Shown here: positions 14,157 to 23,549 of the stretch, piece by piece
Position numbering within the stretch: position 1 is the stretch's first letter
Layout of the letters: each line of letters starts with the position of its first letter
NCBI RefSeq assembly: GCF_000204035.1
Contig: NZ_GL883084.1
Coordinates: 263,031-295,977, forward strand
Source of the DNA: Brevundimonas diminuta ATCC 11568
Lineage (GTDB): Bacteria > Pseudomonadota > Alphaproteobacteria > Caulobacterales > Caulobacteraceae
Direction: 5' to 3'
DNA length: 32,947 nucleotides
The notes under the pieces: model-generated
Told to the model about the DNA's origin: nothing
Database searches by the model: none
What the model saw: the letters and a program-made list of their open reading frames with translations, nothing else
Translations under genes and position numbers: made by a program

Positions 14157-14936
14157 ATGGAACGATTTCAAACCCTCATTGTGGAGCAGGAAGCCGGCTA
14201 TCTGGTCGTCCGAATTCATCGACCCGAAGCGCTCAATGCGCTGAACAACCAGGTCATGGATGAACTCACCGCCGTATTATCCGCCGCAGAAGCGGACGAC
14301 GAAGTGCACGCCGTTGTGCTGACTGGATCCGATAAAGCGTTCGCAGCCGGCGCCGACATCAAGGAAATGGCGTCTAAAACCTACGCCGAGGCTTTTCGCG
14401 AGAATTTCGTGACCCGCAACTGGGAGGCTGCGGCGCGATTTCGCAAACCCATCATCGCCGCTGTCGCCGGCTTTTGCCTCGGCGGCGGTTGTGAACTCGC
14501 AATGATGTGCGACATCATCATCGCTGCCGAAACAGCCAAGTTCGGTCAGCCTGAAATCAACCTTGCAGTCACGCCGGGCGGCGGCGGCACTCAGCGCCTC
14601 ACTCGCGCGATAGGTAAGGCGAAGGCGATGGATATGGTGCTGACAGGGCGCATGATCGGCGCGGTCGAAGCGGAGCGCGCAGGTCTCGTCGCGCGCATTA
14701 CACCTCTTGATACCTATCTTGCAGAAGCCAAGAGCATCGCCGAGCGGATCGCGCGCCAGTCGCCCTTGGCGGTATTGATGAACAAGGAGATGGTCGATGC
14801 GGCTTTTGAAACAACGCTCGCCCAAGGCGTCCTGTTTGAACGACGCCTGTTTCACTCATTGTTCGCCTTTGACGATCAGACTGAAGGGATGGCGGCTTTC
14901 ATCGAGAAAAGAGCGCCCAACTTCGTCGGGCGGTGA
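14157..14936 (+). CDS. Enoyl-CoA hydratase (crotonase family)
   Basis: A 259-residue crotonase. HRPEALNALN starts the fold, AGADIKEM (65-71) gives one half of the oxyanion hole and GFCLGGGCELAM the other. Glu113 and Glu133 are the two catalytic glutamates of true enoyl-CoA hydratases, and TQRLTR follows as usual. The loop before it reads TPGGGG instead of the more common IPGAGG, which is minor. It would add water to trans-2-enoyl-CoA, giving the substrate of the SDR encoded 3 bases upstream. Operon: TetR - SDR - hydratase. Confidence 0.94.
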   Translation: MERFQTLIVEQEAGYLVVRIHRPEALNALNNQVMDELTAVLSAAEADDEVHAVVLTGSDKAFAAGADIKEMASKTYAEAFRENFVTRNWEAAARFRKPIIAAVAGFCLGGGCELAMMCDIIIAAETAKFGQPEINLAVTPGGGGTQRLTRAIGKAKAMDMVLTGRMIGAVEAERAGLVARITPLDTYLAEAKSIAERIARQSPLAVLMNKEMVDAAFETTLAQGVLFERRLFHSLFAFDDQTEGMAAFIEKRAPNFVGR

Positions 14937-15031
14937 GATTCGGCACCCGTTTCTCAGCGCCGAGTTACTCTCGATTAGATATATTCCTACACAAAACTCA
15001 TAACCGCCGCTTGTTGCGGTGAGGAGATCTC

Positions 15032-15796
15032 ATGAAAATACTCGTCCCGGTGAAACGGGTGATCGACTCCAACGTCAAGGCTCGCGTGAAAGCGGACCAG
15101 ACCGGCGTCGACCTCGCCAACGTCAAAATGAGCATGAACCCCTTCGACGAAATCGCCGTCGAAGAGGCTGTTCGGCTCAAGGAAGGCAAGGAGCATCACG
15201 CCGCAGGCACGGCGACCGAGATCGTCGTCGTCTCCATCGGCGCGACCCAGGCCCAGGAAACCATCCGCACCGCCCTGGCCATGGGCGCGGATCGCGGCGT
15301 CCTGGTGCAGTCGGACGCGGACCTGGAGCCCCTGGCGGTGGCCAAACTGCTGAAGGCCGTCGTGGACGAGGAGAAGCCCGACCTGGTGCTGATGGGCAAA
15401 CAGTCGATCGATGGCGACAACAACGCCGTGGGCCAGATGCTGGCCGCCCTGCTGGACTGGCCGCAAGCCACCTTCGCCGGCAAGCTGGCGATCGAAGACG
15501 GCAAGGCTGTGGTGACGCGTGAAGTCGACGGCGGCCTGCAGACGGTGGCGGCGACGCTGCCCGCCGTGGTGACGGCGGACCTGCGCCTGAACACGCCGCG
15601 CTACGCCTCCCTGCCCAACATCATGAAGGCCAAGAAGAAGGAGATCGCCGTCAAGGCGGTCGCCGACTACGGCGTCGACACGGCCGACCGCCTCAAGGTT
15701 CTGAAGGTGACGGAGCCGCCGAAGCGTTCGGCGGGCGTCAAGGTCGCCGATGCGGCCGAACTGGTTTCCAAGCTCAAAGACGCAGGGGTTCTGTAA
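15032..15796 (+). CDS. etfB: Electron transfer flavoprotein beta subunit
   Basis: A 254-residue ETF beta subunit. It starts [20 protein letters not shown] and shows [48 protein letters not shown], and the recognition-loop region [20 protein letters not shown] that docks with acyl-CoA dehydrogenases. It binds AMP and pairs with EtfA to accept electrons from dehydrogenases and pass them to ETF-ubiquinone oxidoreductase. GAGGAG lies 5 bases before the ATG, after a small hairpin (ACCGC/GCGGT). Strongly GC-rich third positions mark it as core-genome DNA compared with the genes just before. Confidence 0.97.
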   Translation: MKILVPVKRVIDSNVKARVKADQTGVDLANVKMSMNPFDEIAVEEAVRLKEGKEHHAAGTATEIVVVSIGATQAQETIRTALAMGADRGVLVQSDADLEPLAVAKLLKAVVDEEKPDLVLMGKQSIDGDNNAVGQMLAALLDWPQATFAGKLAIEDGKAVVTREVDGGLQTVAATLPAVVTADLRLNTPRYASLPNIMKAKKKEIAVKAVADYGVDTADRLKVLKVTEPPKRSAGVKVADAAELVSKLKDAGVL

Positions 15797-16722
15797 TGGC
15801 CGTTCTCGTCATCGCAGATCACGACGGCTCGGCCGTTCGCGACACCACCCACAAGACCGTGACGGCCGCACTGGCGCTGTCGTCCGACGTGGACGTCTTG
15901 GTTCTGGGCAAAGGCGCGCAAGGCGTGGCCGACGCCGCCGCCAAGATCGCCGGCGTGCGCAAGGTGCTGCTGGCCGAAGGCGACGCCGTCGCCCACGGCC
16001 TGGCCGAGGCCGTCGAGGCCACCGTCCTGCCGCTGGCCGGGAACTACGACGCCATCCTGACCCCGGCCAACACCGACGGGAAGAACTTCGCCCCGCGCAT
16101 CGCCGCCAAGCTGGACACGGCGCCGATCTCGGACATCGTCGAGGTCGTCTCGGCCGATACCTTCGTGCGCCCGATCTATGCGGGCAACGCGCTGGAAACG
16201 GTGCAGTCGGCCGACGCCAAGAAGGTCATCACCGTGCGCCCGACGGCCTTCGCCGCCGCCGCCGAAGGCGGTTCGGCCCCGGTCGAGAGCGTCGCTGCGG
16301 GCGAAGCGCCCAAGACCGCCTTCGTGTCTGAAGAAATGGTCAAGTCGGACCGCCCCGAACTGGGCGCCGCCAAGATCGTCGTCTCGGGCGGCCGCGCCCT
16401 GGGCTCGGCCGAAGAGTTCGCCGCCATCATGGACCCCCTGGCCGACAAGCTGGGCGCTGCCGTCGGCGCCAGCCGCGCGGCGGTCGACGCGGGTTACGCC
16501 CCCAACGACTATCAGGTCGGCCAGACCGGCAAGGTCGTGGCGCCGGGCCTGTACATCGCCATCGGCATCTCGGGCGCCATCCAGCACCTGGCCGGGATGA
16601 AGGACTCCAAGGTGATCGTCGCGATCAACAAGGACGCCGACGCCCCGATCTTCCAGGTCGCCGACTACGGCCTGGTCGCCGACTACAAGACCGCCGTGCC
16701 GGAACTGATGAAGGAAGTATAG
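15796..16722 (+). CDS. etfA: Electron transfer flavoprotein alpha subunit
   Basis: A 308-residue ETF alpha subunit. The N-terminal domain begins [20 protein letters not shown]. The C-terminal FAD domain has [24 protein letters not shown], the FAD-binding segment [20 protein letters not shown], and [19 protein letters not shown]. The ATG shares one base with the stop of etfB (TAATG), ensuring equal synthesis. The window encodes at least three full acyl-CoA dehydrogenases plus two short homologues that would need this carrier. Confidence 0.97.
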   Translation: MAVLVIADHDGSAVRDTTHKTVTAALALSSDVDVLVLGKGAQGVADAAAKIAGVRKVLLAEGDAVAHGLAEAVEATVLPLAGNYDAILTPANTDGKNFAPRIAAKLDTAPISDIVEVVSADTFVRPIYAGNALETVQSADAKKVITVRPTAFAAAAEGGSAPVESVAAGEAPKTAFVSEEMVKSDRPELGAAKIVVSGGRALGSAEEFAAIMDPLADKLGAAVGASRAAVDAGYAPNDYQVGQTGKVVAPGLYIAIGISGAIQHLAGMKDSKVIVAINKDADAPIFQVADYGLVADYKTAVPELMKEV

Positions 16723-16724
16723 TG

Positions 16725-17909
16725 ATGTCCGCCGATCCCGTCGTCATCGTCTCTTACGCCCGCACGCCGATGGGCGGGTTCCAGGGCGTTCTGTCCGACG
16801 CCAGGTCAACGGACCTGGGCGCGGTGGCGGTGAAGGCGGCGCTGGAGCGGGCCGGTCTGGACGCGGGCAGGGTCGAGCAGATCATCATAGGCTGCGTCCT
16901 GCCCGCAGGGCTGGGCCAGGCGCCGGCGCGTCAAGCCGGCATGGGCGCGGGCCTGCCCGTCTCGACCGAGGCGACCACCATCAACAAGATGTGCGGCTCA
17001 GGCATGCAGGCGGCCATGATGGCGCATGACGCCCTGGCCGCCGGTTCCGCCGACGTGGTTGTGGCGGGCGGCATGGAATCCATGACCAACGCCCCCTATC
17101 TGATGCAGAAGCACCGGGGCGGCGCCCGCATCGGCCACGACGTCATTTCCGACAGCATGTATCTGGACGGGCTGGAAGACGCCTATACCCCCGGCAAGCT
17201 GATGGGCCAGTTCGCCGAGGACACGGCCAAGGCCTATCAGTTCACCCGTGAACAGCAGGACGCCTACGCCATCGAAAGCGCGGGCCGGGCCAAGCGCGCG
17301 CAGGACAGCGGCGGCTTCGACGCCGAAATCACCCCGGTCGAGGTCAAGACGCGTAAAGGCGTGGTGACGGTGGACCGCGACGAACAGCCGACCAAGTCCG
17401 ACCCGTCCAAGATCCCCAACCTGCGCCCCGCCTTCGGCGCCGACGGCACCATCACCGCCGCCTCCGCCGCCTCGATCTCTGACGGGGCGGCGGCCCTGGT
17501 CATGATGCGCCAGTCGACGGCGGACGCTCTGGGCCTGACGCCGGTGGCGCGCGTGGTCAGCCATGCCGCCCACGCGCACGAGCCGCACCTGTTCACCACC
17601 GCACCGGTCTTCGCCTTGCAGAAGGCGCTGAAGAAGGCGGGCTGGACCGCCGACGACGTCGATCTGTGGGAGGTCAACGAGGCCTTCGCCATCGTGCCGA
17701 TGATCGCCATGCAGGAACTGGGCATCCCCCACGACAAGATCAACGTCAACGGCGGCGCCTGCGCCCTGGGCCACCCGCTCGGCGCATCGGGCGCCCGCGT
17801 CTTGACCACGCTGATGTCCGCCCTGAAAGCCCGCGGCAAGACCAAGGGCATGGCCGCCCTGTGCATCGGCGGCGGCGAAGCCACTGCGATGGGCGTGGAA
17901 CTGATCTAA
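16725..17909 (+). CDS. Acetyl-CoA acetyltransferase (thiolase)
   Basis: A 394-residue biosynthetic-type thiolase. The acyl-accepting Cys90 lies in NKMCGSGM, His350 in [13 protein letters not shown] and Cys380 in LCIGGGEA, so all catalytic residues are present; [12 protein letters not shown] is also family-typical. It either condenses two acetyl-CoA to acetoacetyl-CoA or performs the reverse last step of beta-oxidation. ATG 16725 follows directly after the etfA stop; a GTG at 16722 overlapping that stop is an alternative adding one residue. It completes a unit of etfB - etfA - thiolase. It ends 5 bases before the stop of the convergent acyl-CoA dehydrogenase. Confidence 0.95.
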   Translation: MSADPVVIVSYARTPMGGFQGVLSDARSTDLGAVAVKAALERAGLDAGRVEQIIIGCVLPAGLGQAPARQAGMGAGLPVSTEATTINKMCGSGMQAAMMAHDALAAGSADVVVAGGMESMTNAPYLMQKHRGGARIGHDVISDSMYLDGLEDAYTPGKLMGQFAEDTAKAYQFTREQQDAYAIESAGRAKRAQDSGGFDAEITPVEVKTRKGVVTVDRDEQPTKSDPSKIPNLRPAFGADGTITAASAASISDGAAALVMMRQSTADALGLTPVARVVSHAAHAHEPHLFTTAPVFALQKALKKAGWTADDVDLWEVNEAFAIVPMIAMQELGIPHDKINVNGGACALGHPLGASGARVLTTLMSALKARGKTKGMAALCIGGGEATAMGVELI

Positions 17910-17914
17910 TCGCG

Positions 17915-19042
17915 TCAGAGGGCGCGTGCAATCACCATCCGCTGGATATCGGACGTGCCCTCATAAATCTGACACACGCGCACGTCGCGGTAGATTTTGG
18001 CCAAGCCGAATTCTTCCAAATAGCCATAACCGCCCAGAGTTTGTATCGCCCCCGAACAGACCGCCTCCGCCGTCTCGGAGGCGATGAGTTTGGCCATGGA
18101 GGCTTCTTTCAAGCATGGTCGCCCTGCGTCTTTCGTCGACGCAGCATGAAGGACAAGTTGACGTGCCGCCTCTAGCCGTGCGGCGAGGTCAGCCAGTCGG
18201 AAACCGACGGCCTGATGATCCATGATCGGTTTGCCGAAAGCGACCCGTTCGCGAGCGTATTTGACGGCGACCTCCAAGGCTGATTGGGCCATGCCGACAC
18301 TTTGGGCGGCGATTCCGATCCGGCCAGTCTCAAGATTGGCGAGCGCGATACGGTAGCCCTCCCCTTCTCCGCCCAGTCGAAGTCCGTCGTTCAGAATCAG
18401 GTCCTCGAATTTCAGGGCGCAGGTGTCAGACGCGTGCTGCCCCATCTTATGTTCCACCTTATCGACCAGCAGGCCTTTGGCTCCCGATGGGACAAGGAAG
18501 GCCGTCAGGCCCTTCTTTCCCAACACCGGATTGGTAACGGCGAAGATGATCGTGAGACCGGCGGTCCGGCCGGAGGTGATGAACTGCTTCGCGCCGTTTA
18601 TCCGCCAATCGCCACCCTCCTGAATCGCGCGCGTTGTTAGGGCGGCGGCATCGGATCCGGCACCGGATTCCGTCAGTGCAAAGGCCCCTATCATCTCACC
18701 GCCGCACAAGCTTGGCAGGAAGGTGGCCTTCTGGCTTTCGGTCCCTTCACGCACGAGGGCCGCGACGACAGGGGCGTTATGGACGGATACAACGGTCGAA
18801 AGTCCACCATCGCCCGCGGCCAGTTCCATCAGCGCGAGGGCATAGGACACATAGTCTGCTTCAGCGCCGCCAAAGGCGGCGGGTGCAGTCATTCCCATCA
18901 TACCCAACGCCGCCAAGTCGCGAAATAGGTCGTCTGGATAGCGGCCTTCGACTTCCCAGGCCCTGGCGTTCGGGGTCACGCGGCCTTGCACGAACGTCTT
19001 CACTGCATCGCGGATCATCGTTTGGGTTTCGGACAGGATCAT
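17915..19042 (-). CDS. Acyl-CoA dehydrogenase (canonical, YEGT-type)
   Basis: A 375-residue flavoenzyme of normal short/medium-chain length. Visible motifs are FALTESGAGSDAAAL (FAD/substrate region), GAKQFITSG, the RVAFGKPIMDHQAVGFRLAD flavin-contact segment, and near the C-terminus IYEGTSDIQRMVIARAL, where Glu361 is the catalytic base. It oxidises acyl-CoA to 2-enoyl-CoA and passes electrons to EtfAB. It is the last gene of the minus-strand unit and overlaps the MFS transporter gene by 4 bases (ATGA), so the two are coupled. Unlike the dehydrogenases in the plus-strand operon it has the complete canonical active site and probably acts alone as a homotetramer. Confidence 0.95.
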   Translation of the reverse strand: MILSETQTMIRDAVKTFVQGRVTPNARAWEVEGRYPDDLFRDLAALGMMGMTAPAAFGGAEADYVSYALALMELAAGDGGLSTVVSVHNAPVVAALVREGTESQKATFLPSLCGGEMIGAFALTESGAGSDAAALTTRAIQEGGDWRINGAKQFITSGRTAGLTIIFAVTNPVLGKKGLTAFLVPSGAKGLLVDKVEHKMGQHASDTCALKFEDLILNDGLRLGGEGEGYRIALANLETGRIGIAAQSVGMAQSALEVAVKYARERVAFGKPIMDHQAVGFRLADLAARLEAARQLVLHAASTKDAGRPCLKEASMAKLIASETAEAVCSGAIQTLGGYGYLEEFGLAKIYRDVRVCQIYEGTSDIQRMVIARAL

Positions 19043-20349
19043 AGCTCACCTCCTAAGCGCGAGTAGCGCTCAGTCCGCAGGGCGCGGGCGACCAAGTAAT
19101 GCGCCAGAGCGGCCAGCAGAAAGACGGGAGTTAGGGCCAGCATGGCGACGATGAGGGCGTTGTCGCCATAGCGCGGCGCCGCGAGATCGCTGACGAAGCC
19201 AATGAACAGCGGGCCGCCGCCAAGGCCCACGAGATTGTTGATTAGCAGGAACAATGCTGACGCCACGGTACGATTGGCGGGCTTCGCTCCGTTCTGAACT
19301 ACCGCCAGCGCGGGCCCCATGAAGACGATATTGAGTGCGATAGGGATCGCAAACAGCAGGACAGACGGCGCCCAGCCAGGCACGATGACGGCCGCCACGA
19401 AAGCGGGGGCGGCCAGGACCAGGCTGGCGGCCGGCACGAGCCCGTAGGCGGCTGGATTACGGCGTGCCAGCCGGTCGGCCAGCCGGCCGCCGAACCAGAG
19501 GCCCAGCGCCATCGCCCCGGCGTTGATGAACCCCAGATACTGGGCGACTTCGCCCAGAGCCATGCCCTTGGTCCGCATCAAAAAGGACGGGAGCCAGTTC
19601 AGAAGGCCATAGGTCACGAACGCCGAAAGTCCTCCCGCCACCGCTACACGCCAAAGCGCCGGAGTCGTGAAGAACTCTCGCACGGCGACAGCCAGCGGCG
19701 CCTGGACTTCGATCGACTTCGTCTCGGTGTCGAGGCGGCCAGCTTTAGGTTCCTTGACCAGAAGCCAGAGCAACAGAGCGAAAAAGACGCCCGGCAGACT
19801 GACCACGTAAAAGGCCGCTCTCCAGCCGAACTCGACAGCCGCCCAGCCGCCAAGCGTCATTCCGAGCAATATGCCCAACGGGGCTCCAAGCGAGAAAAGG
19901 CCCAAGGCCTGGGCGCGCGCATGGGGCGGGAAATAGTCCGATATCAAGGAATAGGACGGAGGCGCGCCGCCCGCTTCCCCGATCCCGACCCCCATACGAG
20001 CAGCGGCCATCTGTGCGAAGTTCTGCGAAAAGCCGCAAGCGATCGAGCAGACGCTCCACACGATGCAGGAGGCCGCCATCGTCCGCACTCGCCCGAAGCG
20101 ATCAGCCAGCCAGCCGACGGGAATGCCGAAGATCGAATAGAAGAGGGCGAACGCCAGCCCCGTGAGCAGTCCCAGCTGCGTGTCCGACAACCCCATCTCC
20201 GCCTTGATCGGCTGAGCCAGGATCGAGACGATCTGCCGATCGAGGACATTGAAGGTGTAGATCAGGATCAGCAGGCCCAAGACGAAATTCGGCCGCTGGG
20301 TCAGACGCGCCAGGCCGAGAGGCGGCGCGGGGCGAAGAAAAGGCAGCAT
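19039..20349 (-). CDS. MFS transporter, Spinster-like
   Basis: A 436-residue inner-membrane protein with about 12 hydrophobic segments. Early motifs NVLDRQIVSILAQPIKAEMG and GWLADRFGRVRTMA, and GIGEAGGAPPSYSLISDYFP, are typical of the Spinster-like MFS group common in alphaproteobacteria and often found beside catabolic genes and TonB receptors. It is probably a symporter that brings the substrate, or an intermediate, from periplasm to cytosol. It lies 63 bases after the TonB receptor with a terminator-like hairpin in between, and overlaps the acyl-CoA dehydrogenase by 4 bases. Confidence 0.92.
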   Translation of the reverse strand: MLPFLRPAPPLGLARLTQRPNFVLGLLILIYTFNVLDRQIVSILAQPIKAEMGLSDTQLGLLTGLAFALFYSIFGIPVGWLADRFGRVRTMAASCIVWSVCSIACGFSQNFAQMAAARMGVGIGEAGGAPPSYSLISDYFPPHARAQALGLFSLGAPLGILLGMTLGGWAAVEFGWRAAFYVVSLPGVFFALLLWLLVKEPKAGRLDTETKSIEVQAPLAVAVREFFTTPALWRVAVAGGLSAFVTYGLLNWLPSFLMRTKGMALGEVAQYLGFINAGAMALGLWFGGRLADRLARRNPAAYGLVPAASLVLAAPAFVAAVIVPGWAPSVLLFAIPIALNIVFMGPALAVVQNGAKPANRTVASALFLLINNLVGLGGGPLFIGFVSDLAAPRYGDNALIVAMLALTPVFLLAALAHYLVARALRTERYSRLGGEL

Positions 20350-20365
20350 GGGCGGTCCTCAGAAA

Positions 20366-20393
20366 GACCGGCCCGCGCCAACGCGCGGGCCGG
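20366..20393 (-). terminator. Terminator-like hairpin between receptor and transporter genes
   Basis: The arms CCGGCCCGCG (20368-20377) and CGCGGGCCGG (20384-20393) form a perfect 10-base GC-rich stem with a 6-base loop. On the minus strand it is followed by TCTTTCT. It would stop or attenuate transcription after the receptor gene, giving more receptor than transporter and dehydrogenase mRNA. Confidence 0.65.
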
Positions 20394-20412
20394 AGTCGGA
20401 ACAGGAGCCGGT

Positions 20413-22743
20413 TTAGAACTCGACGCCCAGGGAGATGCCGTATGTGCGAGGTTGGCCGGCGACACGCACGACCGAGTCCTGAACCCGGATCACGCTGTGC
20501 CAGTAGTATTCATCGGTCAGATTGCGCCCCCAGACCGAAAACCGCCAACGACCATCGGCCGAGGTGACCCCTAGACGCGCGTCCACCAGGGTGTAGGCGT
20601 CGATGTCGAACAAGGGATCGCTGTCGAAGTCCGCAGTCGCGTCGCTGCGATAGGCGACGCTGCCGCCGACGAACGCCTCCATGCCGTTCGAAAGCGGCCA
20701 GCTATAGTCGACGTCGAGATTGGTCTGCAGTTTCGGCGCGAAGCTGAACGGCTTGCCGGCGAAGTCCCTTTGGGCCCCGAGCGCGTCGAATCCGATGAAC
20801 TCTTCGATCTCGGTGTCGAGATAGGCGAGCCCCCCATTGACGGTCAGGCCGGCCATAGGCAGCCACTGCAGTTCGATCTCGCCGCCCTTGGCATTGGCGC
20901 TGGGAATGTTCACCAAGGCCTGAAGCGGGCCAAAGACGGGATCGACGATCTTGGAGCGCGCCTGCTTGTCGATGTAGTCATAGTAGAAGACCGAAGCGTT
21001 CAACTGCATGGTCCGGTCAAACAAGGTCGCCTTCACGCCGGTTTCATACGCCGTCAGTTCTTCCTGGCGGACGGGATTGTATTGGGTGTCGAACGACCCG
21101 GCGACGGTGATCGAATTGCCGGCCTTGTATCCGCGGCTCGTCGACGCAAACAACCTGACATGGTCCGCCACTTCCCAGTTCAGCGCGACCCGCCAGGATA
21201 CGTTGTCCTCGTCCAGGGTCTTGCGCGGTTCGGTCGCCAGGAAGTCGGTCCCCAGCACCACGCAGCCATCGACCGGAATGAAGGCCGCCGGCGGCAGGCC
21301 ATTGGCGTCGCGGAAGAAGGCGCTGATGTTGGCGAAGGCCTGGATCGCCGCCGGTTCCGTCACATTGGTGCAGCCGACGAAGTCGAGCTCAGCCTTGGTG
21401 TAGCGAATGCCCGTCGTCAGGGTGAGGGAATCCGTCAAGCTCCAGTCGCCAGAGGCGAAGATCGCCGAAGACCTGATCTTGTTGTTCACCCGGCTGGAGG
21501 CGTCGCTGAACTTCACGCCGAAGCTGTTCTGGACGTTCGACGAACTCTCGATGTTCACCGTGGAATTTTCCTCGGTGTCGGCGCTCGAATAGGAAGCGCC
21601 CAGCACCCAGTTCAGGCGCTCGGTATCGCCGGACAACCGCAGTTCCTGTGAAAAGGCTTCGATGCGGCCGTCGAGCCCATACTGGCTGTTGTCGTTGCTC
21701 ATGCCGTCGCGGTCGATGTAGTCATCGGTGTCTAGCGACGAATAGGCCGTGATGGACGTGAGCGTCAGGCTGTCGTTGATGTCCCAGACCGCTTTAGCCG
21801 ACGCCTGCCAGAACCGGTCGTCGCGGAAGGGATCACGCCCGTCGCTCCAGTCCGCCGCCCGGGCGTTGTGGGGCGCGAGCGGATAATTGGCCACCTCTGG
21901 CAGAACGCGGGCGGGTGTCAACGGCTTGATGGCGATGAGTTGGGTCGCCTGAGGCTCAGAACGATCGACATAGCCGTTCAGGTTGAACGTGACCGACAGG
22001 TTGGCCGCCGGATCCCAGTCCAGCAAAGCCCGGGCGCTGGTCCGATTGGCCCCGCCCGTCGAGTCGTCGCGCGTATAGCTGTACTGCCAGTCGTCGCTCT
22101 GGACGCTCTGGACGGCCAGGCGTCCGCGGAGGGTTTCGCTGAGCGGGCCGCTGACATAACCCTCCAGTTCCGTGCGGTTGAACCGCCCATAGCTGACTTT
22201 GAAGCCGGCGGCGGGGTCCGCGGTGGGCGATGCCGGAATATAGTTGACCAGGCCCCCCGTCGCGTTCTGACCGAAAAGGGTGCCCTGAGGTCCGCGTAGG
22301 ACCTCCACGCGTTGAAGATCGATCATGGCGCCCTGGGTCATGGCCGGATAAGGCAGGGCCACCTCGTCCAGATAGACGCTGACCGCCGGCGCGGCCGCCA
22401 GACTGTAGTCGAAATAGCCCACGCCGCGCAGGGAATAGACCGGCGCATTCACGCCCGTGTCCGCAAAACTGAAGCCGGGCGCGACCTTCTGGAGATCGGC
22501 GACCGTCTCGATACCGCGATTTTCGAGTTGCTGAGACGATACGGCGGTGATCGCCAGAGGAATGGTGTTGACCGCCTGCTCGCGCTTCTGCGCCGTGACG
22601 ACAATGTCCTCGATGGTCGTCGCTGCTTGTGACGCCGGCTCGGCCGCCAAGGACGCGGGTGTCGTTTGCGCCAGCACGCCCGAGGCGAACAGGGCGCATG
22701 GCGCGACCGTCGCGAGATACAGAACGCCCTTTAGCTGCCTCAT
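20413..22743 (-). CDS. TonB-dependent outer-membrane receptor
   Basis: A 776-residue receptor. A signal peptide ends at ASGVLAQ (about residue 25). A TonB box-like EDIVVTAQKR (about 46-55) leads into the plug domain (VADLQKVAPGFSF, GPQGTLFGQNATGGLVNYI). A 22-strand barrel follows (for example FASTSRGYKAGNSI near the end), closing with RTYGISLGVEF and a terminal Phe. This is the common alphaproteobacterial type used for uptake of hydrophobic carbon sources such as steroids and terpenoids as well as siderophores; with acyl-CoA genes around it a carbon substrate is more likely. It is divergent from a TetR gene 185 bases away. Confidence 0.95.
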   Translation of the reverse strand: MRQLKGVLYLATVAPCALFASGVLAQTTPASLAAEPASQAATTIEDIVVTAQKREQAVNTIPLAITAVSSQQLENRGIETVADLQKVAPGFSFADTGVNAPVYSLRGVGYFDYSLAAAPAVSVYLDEVALPYPAMTQGAMIDLQRVEVLRGPQGTLFGQNATGGLVNYIPASPTADPAAGFKVSYGRFNRTELEGYVSGPLSETLRGRLAVQSVQSDDWQYSYTRDDSTGGANRTSARALLDWDPAANLSVTFNLNGYVDRSEPQATQLIAIKPLTPARVLPEVANYPLAPHNARAADWSDGRDPFRDDRFWQASAKAVWDINDSLTLTSITAYSSLDTDDYIDRDGMSNDNSQYGLDGRIEAFSQELRLSGDTERLNWVLGASYSSADTEENSTVNIESSSNVQNSFGVKFSDASSRVNNKIRSSAIFASGDWSLTDSLTLTTGIRYTKAELDFVGCTNVTEPAAIQAFANISAFFRDANGLPPAAFIPVDGCVVLGTDFLATEPRKTLDEDNVSWRVALNWEVADHVRLFASTSRGYKAGNSITVAGSFDTQYNPVRQEELTAYETGVKATLFDRTMQLNASVFYYDYIDKQARSKIVDPVFGPLQALVNIPSANAKGGEIELQWLPMAGLTVNGGLAYLDTEIEEFIGFDALGAQRDFAGKPFSFAPKLQTNLDVDYSWPLSNGMEAFVGGSVAYRSDATADFDSDPLFDIDAYTLVDARLGVTSADGRWRFSVWGRNLTDEYYWHSVIRVQDSVVRVAGQPRTYGISLGVEF

Positions 22744-22810
22744 CTCTTTATCCTCCCGATGCGCGCCGATTAAGGGTCTTGGATTATCCGAGCCCGCGCG
22801 TCATAACCGG

Positions 22811-22826
22811 CCTAACATTCGGTAGG
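22811..22826. promoter_or_regulatory. Candidate operator between TonB receptor and TetR gene
   Basis: CCTAACATTCGGTAGG is an imperfect palindrome (CCTA/TAGG plus an inner matching pair). It is followed by a T-tract flanked by AGGT and ACCT (22824-22836). It lies in the divergent promoter region, where a TetR regulator would control both directions. The half-sites CTAAC and GGTAG recur in the palindrome at 24786-24805. Confidence 0.4.
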
Positions 22827-22928
22827 TTTTTTTACCTGTCAAGCGTTCGATTTTCTTGTGCCGGGTCGGCCCGTCCGCCATGATGGGGGCGGCTCTTAGG
22901 ATCGCGGCACATTAGGCAAGGACTGACA

Positions 22929-23549
22929 ATGGCTTTCACGGCAAGCACCGCACCGCGCAAAGGCGAGTTGTCGAGCAGCCGGCTTCTTGAACTCGCGGCG
23001 GATCTCTTCCGCCAGAATGGTTACGCCGCGACGACCATGCGAGACATCGCCGACGCCGGAGGGATGAAGGCCGGAAGTCTCTATTATCACTTCAGTTCGA
23101 AGGACGAGATACTCGACGGCGTCTTAGAGCGCGGCATCGGTGAAGCCATACGGGGGTTCGAGGCGGCGATGGCCGCCCTGCCCGCCGACGCCGATTTCGA
23201 CGCGCGGATACGGGCAGCGACGACCGCCCACCTGAAAACGGTCTGGGAATACGGCACCTATACGGTGGCGAGCCGGCAACTGCTCAAGCACATCCCGGAA
23301 TCGCTGCACGCCAAACACATTGGCATGCGGCGCCGCTATGACGAGCTTTGGCGAAACCTGCTTCACGACGGCGTCGAGGCCGGCATCCTGGCGCGCGACG
23401 CCGATCTCGGGCTGACCCGGCTGTTCCTGCTGGGTTCGCTGAACTGGACCAGCGAATGGCTGGATCCTCAGAAGAAATCCTTCGAAGACCTCGGCGCGAT
23501 GGCGGCCGAGCTTTTCCTGAACGGCATGCGTGTGGCGCCCGCTAAATGA
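22929..23549 (+). CDS. TetR-family regulator of the catabolic operon
   Basis: A 206-residue regulator. The HTH domain covers residues 15-62 (LELAADLFRQNGYAATTMRD, then ADAGGMKAGSLYYHFSSKDE). The C-terminal half (LRRYD/WRNLLHDGVEAGIL-like helices and LFLLGSLNWTSEWLDP) resembles TetR proteins of the KstR2 kind that sense CoA thioesters in steroid catabolism; that resemblance is from memory of the fold and not proven. AAGGA lies 6 bases before the ATG. Its stop overlaps the MaoC gene by 4 bases (ATGA), so it heads the plus-strand operon. Confidence 0.9.
   Translation: MAFTASTAPRKGELSSSRLLELAADLFRQNGYAATTMRDIADAGGMKAGSLYYHFSSKDEILDGVLERGIGEAIRGFEAAMAALPADADFDARIRAATTAHLKTVWEYGTYTVASRQLLKHIPESLHAKHIGMRRRYDELWRNLLHDGVEAGILARDADLGLTRLFLLGSLNWTSEWLDPQKKSFEDLGAMAAELFLNGMRVAPAK

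Noticed and set aside
15667-16587. Minus-strand 306-residue Gly/Arg/Asp-rich frame
   Set aside because: It is antisense to etfB/etfA, with low-complexity composition and no recognisable domain.
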